In this document: piece by piece, positions 1-5,132 of the stretch
Layout: the number at the start of each line of letters is the position of its first letter
Position numbering within the stretch: position 1 is the first letter of the stretch
Source of the DNA: Chitinophagales bacterium
Lineage (GTDB): Bacteria; Bacteroidota; Bacteroidia; Chitinophagales; Chitinophagaceae
DNA length: 5,132 nucleotides
Reading direction: 5' to 3'
Assembly: GCA_013297585.1 (NCBI GenBank)
Contig: JAAFHG010000300.1
Coordinates: 1-5,132, forward strand
Notes under the pieces: generated by a model
The model's input: only the letters and a program-made list of their open reading frames with translations
Told to the model about the DNA's origin: nothing
The model's database searches: none
Program-made: the position numbers and the translations under genes

Positions 1-404
1 CTTGGCGCAATTTCCATCCAGCTTTTGTAAGGCAAATGCTCACCAATGCTAATAGACGCAATATCGTAGCAACTATCGGTACCTTTTACATACCAACTAT
101 CGGTTAAGTAATAAGGTTTCAATTTGGTAACAGTATCTGCAACTACAAACTCTTTGGCTATATAAGCTGAGTGATTTTTAGATAGCTGCACCAAAAACAT
201 AGACTGTGTAGAATCGATAATTTTTAACAGTACATTGGTATCTAAATAGCCCATTTTAGCACCACCAAGCCTGTCGTCGCCAAGGCCATAGCTTAGTGCA
301 GGCAATTTGCCAGTTGTTTTTGCAAGCCAAAAAGGTTTGGCTGTTTCTTGAGCGAATGATGCCATACTAACTAATAACAACAGCGCAATTGCGTAATTTT
401 TCAT
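1..404 (-). CDS. Exported protein, probable N-acetylmuramoyl-L-alanine amidase (N-terminal part, cut by window edge)
   Basis: The minus-strand reading frame opens at ATG 404-402 and runs without a stop to the window edge, giving 134 complete codons; the C-terminal part lies outside. Residues 1-19 (MKNYAIALLLLVSMASFAQ) form a clear Sec signal peptide, so the product is exported. The mature part begins with E-T-A-K-P-F-W-L and carries GLGDDRLGGAKMGYLDT at about residues 43-59, followed by a beta-rich stretch (VLLKIIDS, MFLVQLSKNHSAYI) that resembles an SH3-like wall-binding domain. From memory, the GDDRLGGAKM segment is typical of the N-terminal domain of Bacteroidota N-acetylmuramoyl-L-alanine amidases, which cut the amide bond between MurNAc and the stem peptide. 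The zinc-binding catalytic domain is not in the window, so the enzymatic call is inference. The gene is divergent from surA and has no convincing promoter of its own. Confidence 0.55.
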   Translation of the reverse strand, partial: MKNYAIALLLLVSMASFAQETAKPFWLAKTTGKLPALSYGLGDDRLGGAKMGYLDTNVLLKIIDSTQSMFLVQLSKNHSAYIAKEFVVADTVTKLKPYYLTDSWYVKGTDSCYDIASISIGEHLPYKSWMEIAP

Positions 405-468
405 ACTTGAAAGATAAATAAAATGCCCTAAAAATAAGGTTGCATAAGTGATAAAAGGATGCGTAAAA

Positions 469-476
469 TACTTTTG
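469..476 (+). promoter_or_regulatory. Bacteroidota-type -7 promoter element for the surA-like gene
   Basis: TACTTTTG matches the Bacteroidota sigma-ABfr -7 consensus TAnnTTTG exactly and is followed by CA, as is common. It would start transcription around 481-484 and leave a leader of about 80 bases before the ATG at 563. The -33 element is poor: the nearest TTG (440-442) is 26 bases upstream, longer than the usual 17-23. The rest of the divergent region (405-562) shows no gene. Confidence 0.55.
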
Positions 477-562
477 CACTACAACAGTTTGTTAAAAACC
501 TTACATCTTGCAGCTTTAGCGGTGTACAAAGCCTTATTTTTGGCGCAATAGAAGTGTTATTT

Positions 563-1927
563 ATGAAGCAAATTGTTTTATTGTTTTCTTTTACAGTAGT
601 CGCTTTGTCGGTTTTTGCGCAGCCTAAAAAGGTGGTGGCAGATAAAATTATTGCACAAGTAGGCGATAAAATTATCTTAAAATCTGACATTTTAAATGCG
701 ATTGCCGATTACAAGCGTCAAGGTGCAGAGGCGCAATTACCCGCAAACCCTGAATGTGCTTTTTTAGAAGGCCAATTAATTCAAAAAGCATTGGTACTGC
801 AAGCAGAAAAAGATTCGCTACCTGTAACTGAAGATGAAATTGAAGCTGGTTTGGATTTACAAATTCGTCAGTTTATAGGTATGTACGGTTCAAAAGATGC
901 ATTGGAAGAAATTGCGGGCAAAACTATTTATCAAATCAAAGAAGATTTTAGACTAAGTTTTAAAGAACGCAAATTGGCCGACCAAATGCGTTCTAAAATA
1001 TTAGATGCTGTAAAAATTACACCCACAGAAGTAAAAACGTACTACAATAAAATTCCTACTGATAGCCTTGCTTACTACGAAAGTGAAGTAGAAATAAGTC
1101 AAGTAGTATTGCAGCCAAAAGCTACCAAAGAAGTTGAAGAGTACGTAATTAAGCAATTGTACGATTTAAAGCGTCAAGCAGAAAGCGGCATTAAACCATT
1201 TGCGCAGCTAGCAAAAGCAAACTCTGACGATAAAGGTACTGAACAGCAGGGTGGTACATTATCACTTAACAGAACAGGTAAAGATTTTGATAAAGATTTT
1301 ACTGCTGCTACTTTTAGATTAAAAGATGGTCAAATTTCACCTGTTATTAAATCTAAATTTGGCTACCATATTATTTACATGGTAAGCCGTAGCGGCGATG
1401 ATGCCATTGTGCGTCACATACTTAAAATACCACCAGTAACCGAGGATGAAATTCAAGCAAGTCTTGATAAATTAGACACCATTCGCAGACAAGTAATCGA
1501 AAAAAGATTTGATTTTGGCGAAGCTGTAAATCGCCATAGCGAAGATGAAAATAGTAAGTTTACGGGTGGTCGTTTGCAAGACAGAACCGGTTCTACATTT
1601 TTAAGTATCGACCAATTGCCTGACAAAGAAATGGTAGTAGCTTTAAAAGATTTGAAAGTGGGCGATATTTCTAAACCGCAAGCTTATATTAACGAAAGAG
1701 GTACTAAAATGGTACGAATCATTTACCTACAAAACCGTACCGAGCCACATAGAGAAAACTTAAAGCAAGATTATAACCGCATACAAGCAAGAGCTTTAGA
1801 AGAGAAAAAGCAAGGTGTACTTGAGGGATGGTTTAAAGAGCATTTACCAAACTATTACATCACTATTGATAAAGAATTTGGCACTTGTAGCTCACTAGCA
1901 GATTGGTGGAAATATGCAGTAGATTAA
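563..1927 (+). CDS. surA: SurA-like periplasmic chaperone / peptidyl-prolyl cis-trans isomerase
   Basis: This 454-residue protein is exported by a Sec signal peptide (MKQIVLLFSFTVVALSVFAQ) and should act in the periplasm as a chaperone for outer-membrane protein folding. After the signal comes a SurA-type N-terminal helical region (about 21-165, opening with VVADKIIAQVGDKIILKSDI). Parvulin domain 1 follows (about 175-278, with QQGGTLSLNRTGKDF and FGYHII), then parvulin domain 2 (about 282-395, beginning IVRHILK). The C-terminal helix (about 396-430) ends in the family-like tail IDKEFGTCSSLADWW. Its length suits a two-parvulin SurA. I chose ATG 563 because it starts the signal peptide directly; the in-frame GTG at 554 would only add M-L-F. 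The gene has its own promoter and a terminator right behind it, so it is probably monocistronic. Domain 1 lacks the usual opening His and domain 2 lacks the usual closing G-Y-H-I, so isomerase activity is uncertain. Confidence 0.9.
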   Translation: MKQIVLLFSFTVVALSVFAQPKKVVADKIIAQVGDKIILKSDILNAIADYKRQGAEAQLPANPECAFLEGQLIQKALVLQAEKDSLPVTEDEIEAGLDLQIRQFIGMYGSKDALEEIAGKTIYQIKEDFRLSFKERKLADQMRSKILDAVKITPTEVKTYYNKIPTDSLAYYESEVEISQVVLQPKATKEVEEYVIKQLYDLKRQAESGIKPFAQLAKANSDDKGTEQQGGTLSLNRTGKDFDKDFTAATFRLKDGQISPVIKSKFGYHIIYMVSRSGDDAIVRHILKIPPVTEDEIQASLDKLDTIRRQVIEKRFDFGEAVNRHSEDENSKFTGGRLQDRTGSTFLSIDQLPDKEMVVALKDLKVGDISKPQAYINERGTKMVRIIYLQNRTEPHRENLKQDYNRIQARALEEKKQGVLEGWFKEHLPNYYITIDKEFGTCSSLADWWKYAVD

Positions 1928-1955
1928 TAAACAACCACTATTACTATATCATTCT

Positions 1956-1989
1956 TAAAGCCCTCGTAATCTGCGAGGGCTTTATTTTT
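1956..1989 (+). terminator. Rho-independent terminator of the surA-like gene
   Basis: An 11-bp perfect stem, TAAAGCCCTCG (1956-1966) with CGAGGGCTTTA (1974-1984), encloses a 7-base loop and is followed by TTTTT. It begins 28 bases after the surA stop codon. Because the stem carries A/T-rich ends on both sides it could also stop transcription coming from the right, but no minus-strand gene is seen there. Confidence 0.92.
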
Positions 1990-2212
1990 AGGGTTATCAT
2001 AAACTTTTGTAAAGAAGATTGTAGTAACACGTTGTGCATTGCTAGGGTAAGTAATGATGGCTTGCTACTACATTATGCCACACTGTTACATCAAAAATGT
2101 AGTTGTTTGTTTTACACATTTATAAAGGCATTAGAAATTATAACTACGCTATTAGAAATCCGATACGTATATTAATTATATTTATTGCAACGAATGCCTC
2201 AAGCTTTGGAAG

Positions 2213-2288
2213 GCTGTTTTGTAGTATTTATCAAAATATTTATTGTAATAACATGTTGGTTTAAAGTAAACGTACTACTACAAAAAGC
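2213..2288. repeat. Inverted repeat, 13-bp arms
   Basis: The left arm GCTGTTTTGTAGTA (2213-2226) is the reverse complement of TACTACAAAAAGC (2276-2288) apart from one bulged G at 2216. The arms are separated by 49 AT-rich bases that contain a smaller hairpin (GTTTA-AAG-TAAAC). No transposase gene lies between or near the arms. No role can be assigned. Confidence 0.5.
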
Positions 2289-2371
2289 AAGTATATGTGT
2301 AGGCGAAGACGCATTGTTTTACTAGCTATAAGCACTTAAAATCGTTGAATCTTTGTGGTGTAATAAGCCAA

Positions 2372-2527
2372 TATCCAAATCCTAATTATTCTATGTTCTA
2401 TGAAAAACCCATTTAATCAATCTTAAAATCCTAAAAATTAAAAAACAGTTTCTCTATCCTAAACACCAATGATTCTATGAAAAATCGTAAAGAATAGTTT
2501 TATTTTAAAAAATCCAATATTTCCTAA
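2372..2527. repeat. Degenerate short repeats (WWTCCTAA motif and TTCTATGAAAAA)
   Basis: The motif WWTCCTAA occurs at 2378-2385, 2427-2434, 2455-2462 and 2520-2527. The 12-mer TTCTATGAAAAA occurs twice, at 2396-2407 and 2473-2484, each time shortly after one of these motifs. The spacing is irregular (about 28 to 65 bases), so this is not a CRISPR array or a clean tandem repeat. It looks like a decayed family of AT-rich intergenic repeats; composition alone could account for part of it. Confidence 0.4.
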
Positions 2528-2578
2528 AAAACTAGTTGAGCTATTCTTACATCCATGTATCCAGAAAAAACCACTTGC

Positions 2579-2625
2579 CTACCGCAACACTTGTTCAATA
2601 AATATTGAGCTAGGTGCTGCGGTAG
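2579..2625. repeat. Long imperfect hairpin (REP-like palindrome) upstream of the OsmC gene
   Basis: Outer arms CTACCGCA (2579-2586) and TGCGGTAG (2618-2625) pair perfectly. After an A-C mismatch, CACTT (2588-2592) pairs with AGGTG (2612-2616), with one T-G wobble. After a bulged T at 2611, GTTCAATA (2593-2600) pairs with TATTGAGC (2603-2610), leaving an AA turn. In all about 21 pairs fold over 47 bases. No T-run follows, so it is a poor intrinsic terminator. It is 71 bases before the OsmC start and could be a palindromic repeat, a protein-binding site or leader structure. Confidence 0.6.
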
Positions 2626-2645
2626 TGCCGTTTCTGCAACCCTTG

Positions 2646-2675
2646 TTTTGTTTCGCAATTTTATTACTAACTTCA
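2646..2675 (+). promoter_or_regulatory. Weak candidate promoter for the OsmC-led operon
   Basis: A TTTTG at 2646-2650 would serve as the -33 element, with TAACTTCA (2668-2675) as a partial -7 element 17 bases on. The last two bases of TAnnTTTG are not matched. Transcription would begin near 2682, about 15 bases before the ATG. I offer it as the best site in the 120 bases before the gene, not as a firm call. Confidence 0.25.
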
Positions 2676-2696
2676 ACTTTCATTACATAACACGTT

Positions 2697-3104
2697 ATGG
2701 CTACTTTATTGAGCGAGCCCATTAAAGGCAGCATTGGCATTACCAAATATTATTGTACCATTGTGTGGCGCAATGGCATTTTAATAATGGATGAACCAAC
2801 CACCATATCTGGTGGCGATAAAGGCCCAGATCCTTATAGTATACTTTTGGCTTCGCTAGCAGGCTGTACGCTTTCTACCTTAAGAATGTATATAGATAGA
2901 AAAGGCTGGATTATTCCTGAAATAAATGTGACACTGAATATGACACAAGACACAAGTGCCGAACTTGTTACCAATATTACCAGAGACATCACATTTGACG
3001 CAAATATTAGCGATGAGCAAAAAGAACGCTTATTACTAATAGCAACTAAGTGCCCTGTATCAAAAATTTTAGAAAACAAGATTATTATTCACACAACCGC
3101 ATAA
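2697..3104 (+). CDS. OsmC family protein (probable thiol-dependent peroxidase type)
   Basis: The 135-residue product has the length and layout of a compact OsmC/Ohr-superfamily protein. It has an N-terminal beta region (about 1-40, with TKYYCTIVWRNG) and a GPDPYSILLASLAGC segment leading into the central helix with the first conserved cysteine (C57). A second helix carries the other conserved cysteine in the KCPVSKI motif (C119). In characterised OsmC and Ohr proteins these two cysteines reduce organic hydroperoxides at the dimer interface. That activity is inferred here, since many OsmC-like branches have no proven substrate. There is no signal peptide, so it is cytoplasmic. An extra cysteine, C20, lies in the N-terminal sheet. 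The ATG at 2697 gives the usual family start (short polar leader, then EPIKGSIG). The gene leads a tight group with the YjdI-like gene. Confidence 0.88.
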   Translation: MATLLSEPIKGSIGITKYYCTIVWRNGILIMDEPTTISGGDKGPDPYSILLASLAGCTLSTLRMYIDRKGWIIPEINVTLNMTQDTSAELVTNITRDITFDANISDEQKERLLLIATKCPVSKILENKIIIHTTA

Positions 3105-3109
3105 TACTT

Positions 3110-3334
3110 ATGAACCCACATCAAGTAACAAAAGCATATACCAATGGTGAGATAACCATTCTTTGGCAAGCTGCTTTGTGCCAGCATTCTGGTGTATGTG
3201 TTAAAAACTTACATAGCGTGTTTAAGCCACAAACACAACCTTGGATACAAATGGAAAATGCAACTTCAGAGGAGATTGTAGCTACTGTAGCCAAATGTCC
3301 TTCTGGTGCTTTAAGCATTGTAGAAAATAAATAA
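3110..3334 (+). CDS. yjdI: YjdI-type small (4Fe-4S) mono-cluster protein
   Basis: The 74-residue product closely matches E. coli YjdI in length and motifs: an N-terminal sheet, then CQHSGVCVKN (C24, C30), the K-P-Q-T-Q-P-W-I segment, and a C-terminal KCPSGALSI (C63). This is the Fer4_19 family of divergent ferredoxin-like proteins. Only three cysteines are present, so a fourth cluster ligand, perhaps H26, or a different cluster type must be assumed. It is cytoplasmic and would carry electrons or sense redox state; the partner is not known. I chose ATG 3110, 5 bases after the OsmC stop, because the in-frame upstream extension to 3050 lies entirely over OsmC coding sequence and lacks family character. 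The spacing implies co-transcription, and perhaps translational coupling, with the OsmC gene. Confidence 0.88.
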   Translation: MNPHQVTKAYTNGEITILWQAALCQHSGVCVKNLHSVFKPQTQPWIQMENATSEEIVATVAKCPSGALSIVENK

Positions 3335-3373
3335 AAAACCTTCACTTTACCCCTTTAAATACCCCATAATAAT

Positions 3374-3643
3374 ATGTCTCGTAAGCCATCGCTTGTATTG
3401 TGTATTGTGATGGATGTGCTAGGTGCAGCCACTTATTTACTGCCTATTTTAGGCGAAAGCTTCGATATGTTATTTGCACCTATTTCTGCTGTGGTGTATT
3501 ATTTCACCTTTGGTGGTAAACTTGGTATTATGGGCGGTACTGTTAACTTTATTGAAGAGCTAATACCTAATACCGATATTATACCCACGTTTACCATTAC
3601 TTGGTTAATTCTTAGGAATAAAGAAAAACATCCTGAAGAATAA
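3374..3643 (+). CDS. Small conserved membrane protein of unknown function
   Basis: The 89-residue product has no signal peptide but two clear hydrophobic spans, at about 7-27 (LVLCIVMDVLGAATYLLPIL) and 33-56, and a third hydrophobic patch at about 69-80, ending in a charged tail (RNKEKHPEE). Acidic residues sit within or beside the hydrophobic parts (D14, E28, D31, E61, E62, D68). NFIEELIPNTDIIPTFTITW (59-78) looks like the conserved core. From memory, similar short proteins with the pattern G-E-x-x-D-x-x-x-A-P-x-S-A and F-I-E-E-x-x-P-x-x-D-x-I-P-T-F-T occur across Bacteroidota, without a known function. It starts 39 bases after the YjdI-like gene with no terminator between them, so it probably belongs to the same transcript. 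No enzyme or transporter motif is visible. Confidence 0.75.
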   Translation: MSRKPSLVLCIVMDVLGAATYLLPILGESFDMLFAPISAVVYYFTFGGKLGIMGGTVNFIEELIPNTDIIPTFTITWLILRNKEKHPEE

Positions 3644-3693
3644 GTTTATAGCATCACTTTCTTCTATTAAACAACATTTCCTTAATTAGCGAA

Positions 3694-3721
3694 TTTGGCT
3701 CTTTACTACTAAGTACATTTG
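3694..3721 (+). promoter_or_regulatory. Bacteroidota-type promoter for the dioxygenase gene
   Basis: TACATTTG (3714-3721) matches the -7 consensus TAnnTTTG exactly. TTTG (3694-3697) lies 16 bases upstream as the -33 element, close to the usual spacing. Transcription would begin around 3726-3730, giving a very short leader before the ATG at 3738. No terminator is seen between 3644 and 3693, so read-through from the preceding genes is also possible. Confidence 0.65.
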
Positions 3722-3737
3722 CATATACAAATAAGCA

Positions 3738-4628
3738 ATGAGCAGGCAAACCTTTTTGCAATACCTAACACTTACAACTATGGCAGGTGCAACATCATCT
3801 TTACAATCCTTAGGCAATATCACTAGCAATTTTTCAACAACCGATACCATGCCTGTGCTATTTCTTGGTCATGGTAGCCCAATGAATGCCATAGAAGAGA
3901 ATGAGTTTGTAACAGGTTTTAGAAATATTGGCGCAAGCATTACAAAACCAAAAGCCATACTATGCATTTCAGCACATTGGGAAACACGTGGCACATTTGT
4001 AACGGCTATGCCCAAGCCACAAACCATTCACGACTTTGGTGGTTTTCCTAAAGCTTTGTTTGATGTACAATATCCTGCGCCTGGCAGCCCAGAATTAGCA
4101 GCTACCACCAAGCAATTAATTACTAAAACAAATGTTGGCTTAACAGATACTTGGGGGCTAGACCATGGTTGCTGGAGCGTTGTAAAACATTTATATCCTG
4201 CGGCCGATGTACCTGTTATTCAGATGAGTCTTGATTATACCAAGCCGCCACAATACCATTACGAGCTAGCAAAAGAACTAGCAGCATTGCGTAATAAAGG
4301 CGTACTCATTATTGGCAGTGGTAATTTAGTACACAACCTACGCATGGTAGCTTGGAACCAATTGGGTACACCTGGTTTTGGTTACGATTGGGCAATAGAA
4401 GCAAGCACCAAAATGAAGCAATACATTACCGAAGGCACACACGATAAACTGATTAATTATAAAGCACAAGGCAAGGCTTTTGATTTAGCCATTCCTTCGC
4501 CTGACCATTATTTGCCACTGCTATACACGCTTGCTTTGCAAGCACCAAACGAAAAAGTACAATTGTTTAACGACAAAGCTTTGGGCGGCTCGCTTACTAT
4601 GACCTCGTTAAAAATAGACAAGGCTTAA
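3738..4628 (+). CDS. ygiD: 4,5-DOPA dioxygenase extradiol homologue (YgiD/LigB family)
   Basis: The 296-residue product belongs to the LigB-type class III extradiol ring-cleavage dioxygenases, like E. coli YgiD and plant DODA, which open catechol rings such as that of L-DOPA. The metal and active-site histidines stand in the expected motifs: GHGSPMNA (H45), SAHWE (H80), GLDHGCWSV (H143), SGNLVHNLR (H199) and PDHYLPLLY (H257). TIHDFGGFPKALFDVQYPAPGSP and GGSLTMTS near the end are also family hallmarks. The core begins at about M38; residues 1-37 are an extension absent from E. coli YgiD, with SRQTFLQYL followed by a hydrophobic stretch, resembling a Tat signal with only one arginine. The ATG at 3738 is favoured by the promoter just upstream and by similar extensions in Bacteroidota homologues; ATG 3849 would give a YgiD-like cytoplasmic form. 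The true substrate in this organism is unknown. Confidence 0.92.
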   Translation: MSRQTFLQYLTLTTMAGATSSLQSLGNITSNFSTTDTMPVLFLGHGSPMNAIEENEFVTGFRNIGASITKPKAILCISAHWETRGTFVTAMPKPQTIHDFGGFPKALFDVQYPAPGSPELAATTKQLITKTNVGLTDTWGLDHGCWSVVKHLYPAADVPVIQMSLDYTKPPQYHYELAKELAALRNKGVLIIGSGNLVHNLRMVAWNQLGTPGFGYDWAIEASTKMKQYITEGTHDKLINYKAQGKAFDLAIPSPDHYLPLLYTLALQAPNEKVQLFNDKALGGSLTMTSLKIDKA

Positions 4629-4665
4629 TAATGCTGGGTATATTTACCCACAAACAACAACAGCA

Positions 4666-5132
4666 ATGAAGAATGTATTATTATTTATAATTATATATTT
4701 AAGTATTTGTAGTGCCCATGCGCAAATGTCTACCAAGCCTTTTACACTTGGTGTGATAGATAGCCTTGCATCGAAAGTATTAGGCGAAACAAGAACGCTA
4801 AATATTTACTTACCAGAAGGTTATCAAGCCAATGATACTACTAAATATCCCGTAGTGTATTTACTAGATGGCTCGGCAGATGAAGACTTTATACATGTGG
4901 TAGGCTTGTACCAGTTTAATAATTTTTCTTGGATAAACCGTGTACCTAAAAGCATTGTGGTAGGCATTGCCAATGTAGACCGCAGAAGAGATTTTACTTA
5001 CCCAACCACAGTAATTGCTGATAAAAATAGAAACAAAACATCTGGCCACTCAGATGCATTTATCAATTTTATACAGCAAGAGTTACAACTTTTTATACAA
5101 ACAAGATATAAGGGCAAAAGCAATAATAACAC
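4666..5132 (+). CDS. Exported esterase D-like alpha/beta hydrolase (N-terminal part, cut by window edge)
   Basis: The frame opens at ATG 4666 and runs to the window end, giving 155 complete codons. Residues 1-20 (MKNVLLFIIIYLSICSAHAQ) form a Sec signal peptide, so the enzyme is exported. The mature part shows the esterase D / IroE-Fes-like layout: LGETRTLNIYLPEGY (39-53), YPVVYLLDGSADEDF (61-75, with the oxyanion-region strand and D-G), PKSIVVGIANVDRRRDFTYP (94-113), and the helix SDAFINFIQQELQLFI (129-144) that usually precedes the nucleophile. The catalytic G-x-S-x-G, Asp and His lie beyond the window. Family members hydrolyse carboxylic esters, including siderophore esters and acyl groups on sugars; the substrate cannot be told here. 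The start lies 37 bases after the dioxygenase stop with no terminator, so the two may share a transcript. Confidence 0.85.
   Translation, partial: MKNVLLFIIIYLSICSAHAQMSTKPFTLGVIDSLASKVLGETRTLNIYLPEGYQANDTTKYPVVYLLDGSADEDFIHVVGLYQFNNFSWINRVPKSIVVGIANVDRRRDFTYPTTVIADKNRNKTSGHSDAFINFIQQELQLFIQTRYKGKSNNN

Larger units (their letters stand above)
1990..2696. other. Long AT-rich intergenic region without a credible gene
   Basis: About 700 bases between the surA terminator and the OsmC gene contain no reading frame with recognisable protein character on either strand. The region holds a 13-bp inverted repeat (2213-2288), four short WWTCCTAA motifs with a duplicated TTCTATGAAAAA (2372-2527), and a long imperfect hairpin (2579-2625). 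It is very AT-rich from about 2370 to 2530. I recognise no tRNA, riboswitch or transposase remnant. It may be a decayed gene or an insertion-tolerant spacer; the sequence alone does not decide. Confidence 0.6.

Noticed and set aside
409..416. Possible minus-strand -7 element (TATCTTTC) for the amidase-like gene
   Set aside because: It misses the final G, has no -33 TTG at a suitable distance, and would start transcription at or inside the start codon.
554..562. GTG start for surA, three codons upstream
   Set aside because: The ATG at 563 begins directly with a standard signal peptide, and the added residues M-L-F bring nothing.
367..690. Minus-strand open frame of 107 codons across the divergent intergenic region
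   Set aside because: It overlaps the surA start and the amidase-like start in another frame, has no family resemblance, and would run through both promoters.
1903..2175. Plus-strand open frame of 90 codons after surA
   Set aside because: It starts inside the surA coding sequence and contains the whole intrinsic terminator; the composition (I, Y, C, L-rich) is typical of translated AT-rich spacer.
2536..2612. Direct repeat TTGAGCTA at 2536-2543 and 2605-2612 as a possible target duplication
   Set aside because: The second copy lies inside the hairpin arm, no element boundary coincides with either copy, and 8-bp matches in AT-rich DNA occur by chance.
2834..3079. Minus-strand open frame inside the OsmC gene
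   Set aside because: It is an antisense shadow of a well-supported family gene.
3050..3109. Upstream extension of the YjdI-like protein
   Set aside because: It lies almost entirely over the end of the OsmC gene; the ATG at 3110 gives the family-typical length.
3121..3345. Minus-strand open frame opposite the YjdI-like gene
   Set aside because: It is an antisense shadow without recognisable features.
4635..4650. Small hairpin TGGGTA-TATT-TACCCA between dioxygenase and esterase genes
   Set aside because: The stem is only 6 bp and no T-run follows, so I do not call it a terminator.
4864..5049. Minus-strand open frame inside the esterase gene
   Set aside because: It is an antisense shadow of the exported hydrolase.
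5041..5052. G-H-S in the esterase read as the nucleophile motif
   Set aside because: It lacks the full G-x-S-x-G and sits before the helix that normally precedes the real nucleophile, which should lie past the window end.

Overview
The window looks like chromosomal DNA of a member of the Bacteroidota, most likely near the Chitinophagaceae/Sphingobacteriia. This rests on protein resemblance recalled from memory, on exported proteins whose signal peptides end in A-Q, on starts without clear Shine-Dalgarno sequences, and on TAnnTTTG-type -7 promoter elements (469-476 and 3714-3721). DNA is AT-rich, especially between genes.

Layout. Positions 1-404 (minus) hold the start of an exported protein, probably an N-acetylmuramoyl-L-alanine amidase, cut by the window edge. 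A 158-base divergent intergenic region carries a Bacteroidota-type promoter for a surA-like periplasmic chaperone/peptidyl-prolyl isomerase gene (563-1927, plus), which ends at a strong intrinsic terminator (1956-1989). Then comes a 769-base stretch without a credible gene (1928-2696). It holds a 13-bp inverted repeat, a degenerate family of short WWTCCTAA motifs and a long imperfect hairpin just upstream of the next gene.

Positions 2697-3643 hold a tight plus-strand group: an OsmC-family thiol protein, a YjdI-type small iron-sulfur protein 5 bases later, and an 89-residue membrane protein of unknown function 39 bases after that. A second promoter (3694-3721) then precedes a YgiD-like 4,5-DOPA extradiol dioxygenase homologue (3738-4628). 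This is followed after 37 bases by the start of an exported esterase D-like alpha/beta hydrolase (4666 to the window end).

How they fit together. The amidase-like protein and SurA both belong to envelope maintenance, and divergent placement would allow separate control. The OsmC/YjdI pair suggests a small redox or sulfur-related operon, and the co-transcribed membrane protein is its least understood member. The dioxygenase and esterase may share a transcript. I see no mobile element, CRISPR array, RNA gene or defence system. Most genes are ordinary; the best candidates for new biology are the OsmC-YjdI-membrane protein group and the structured intergenic region before it.
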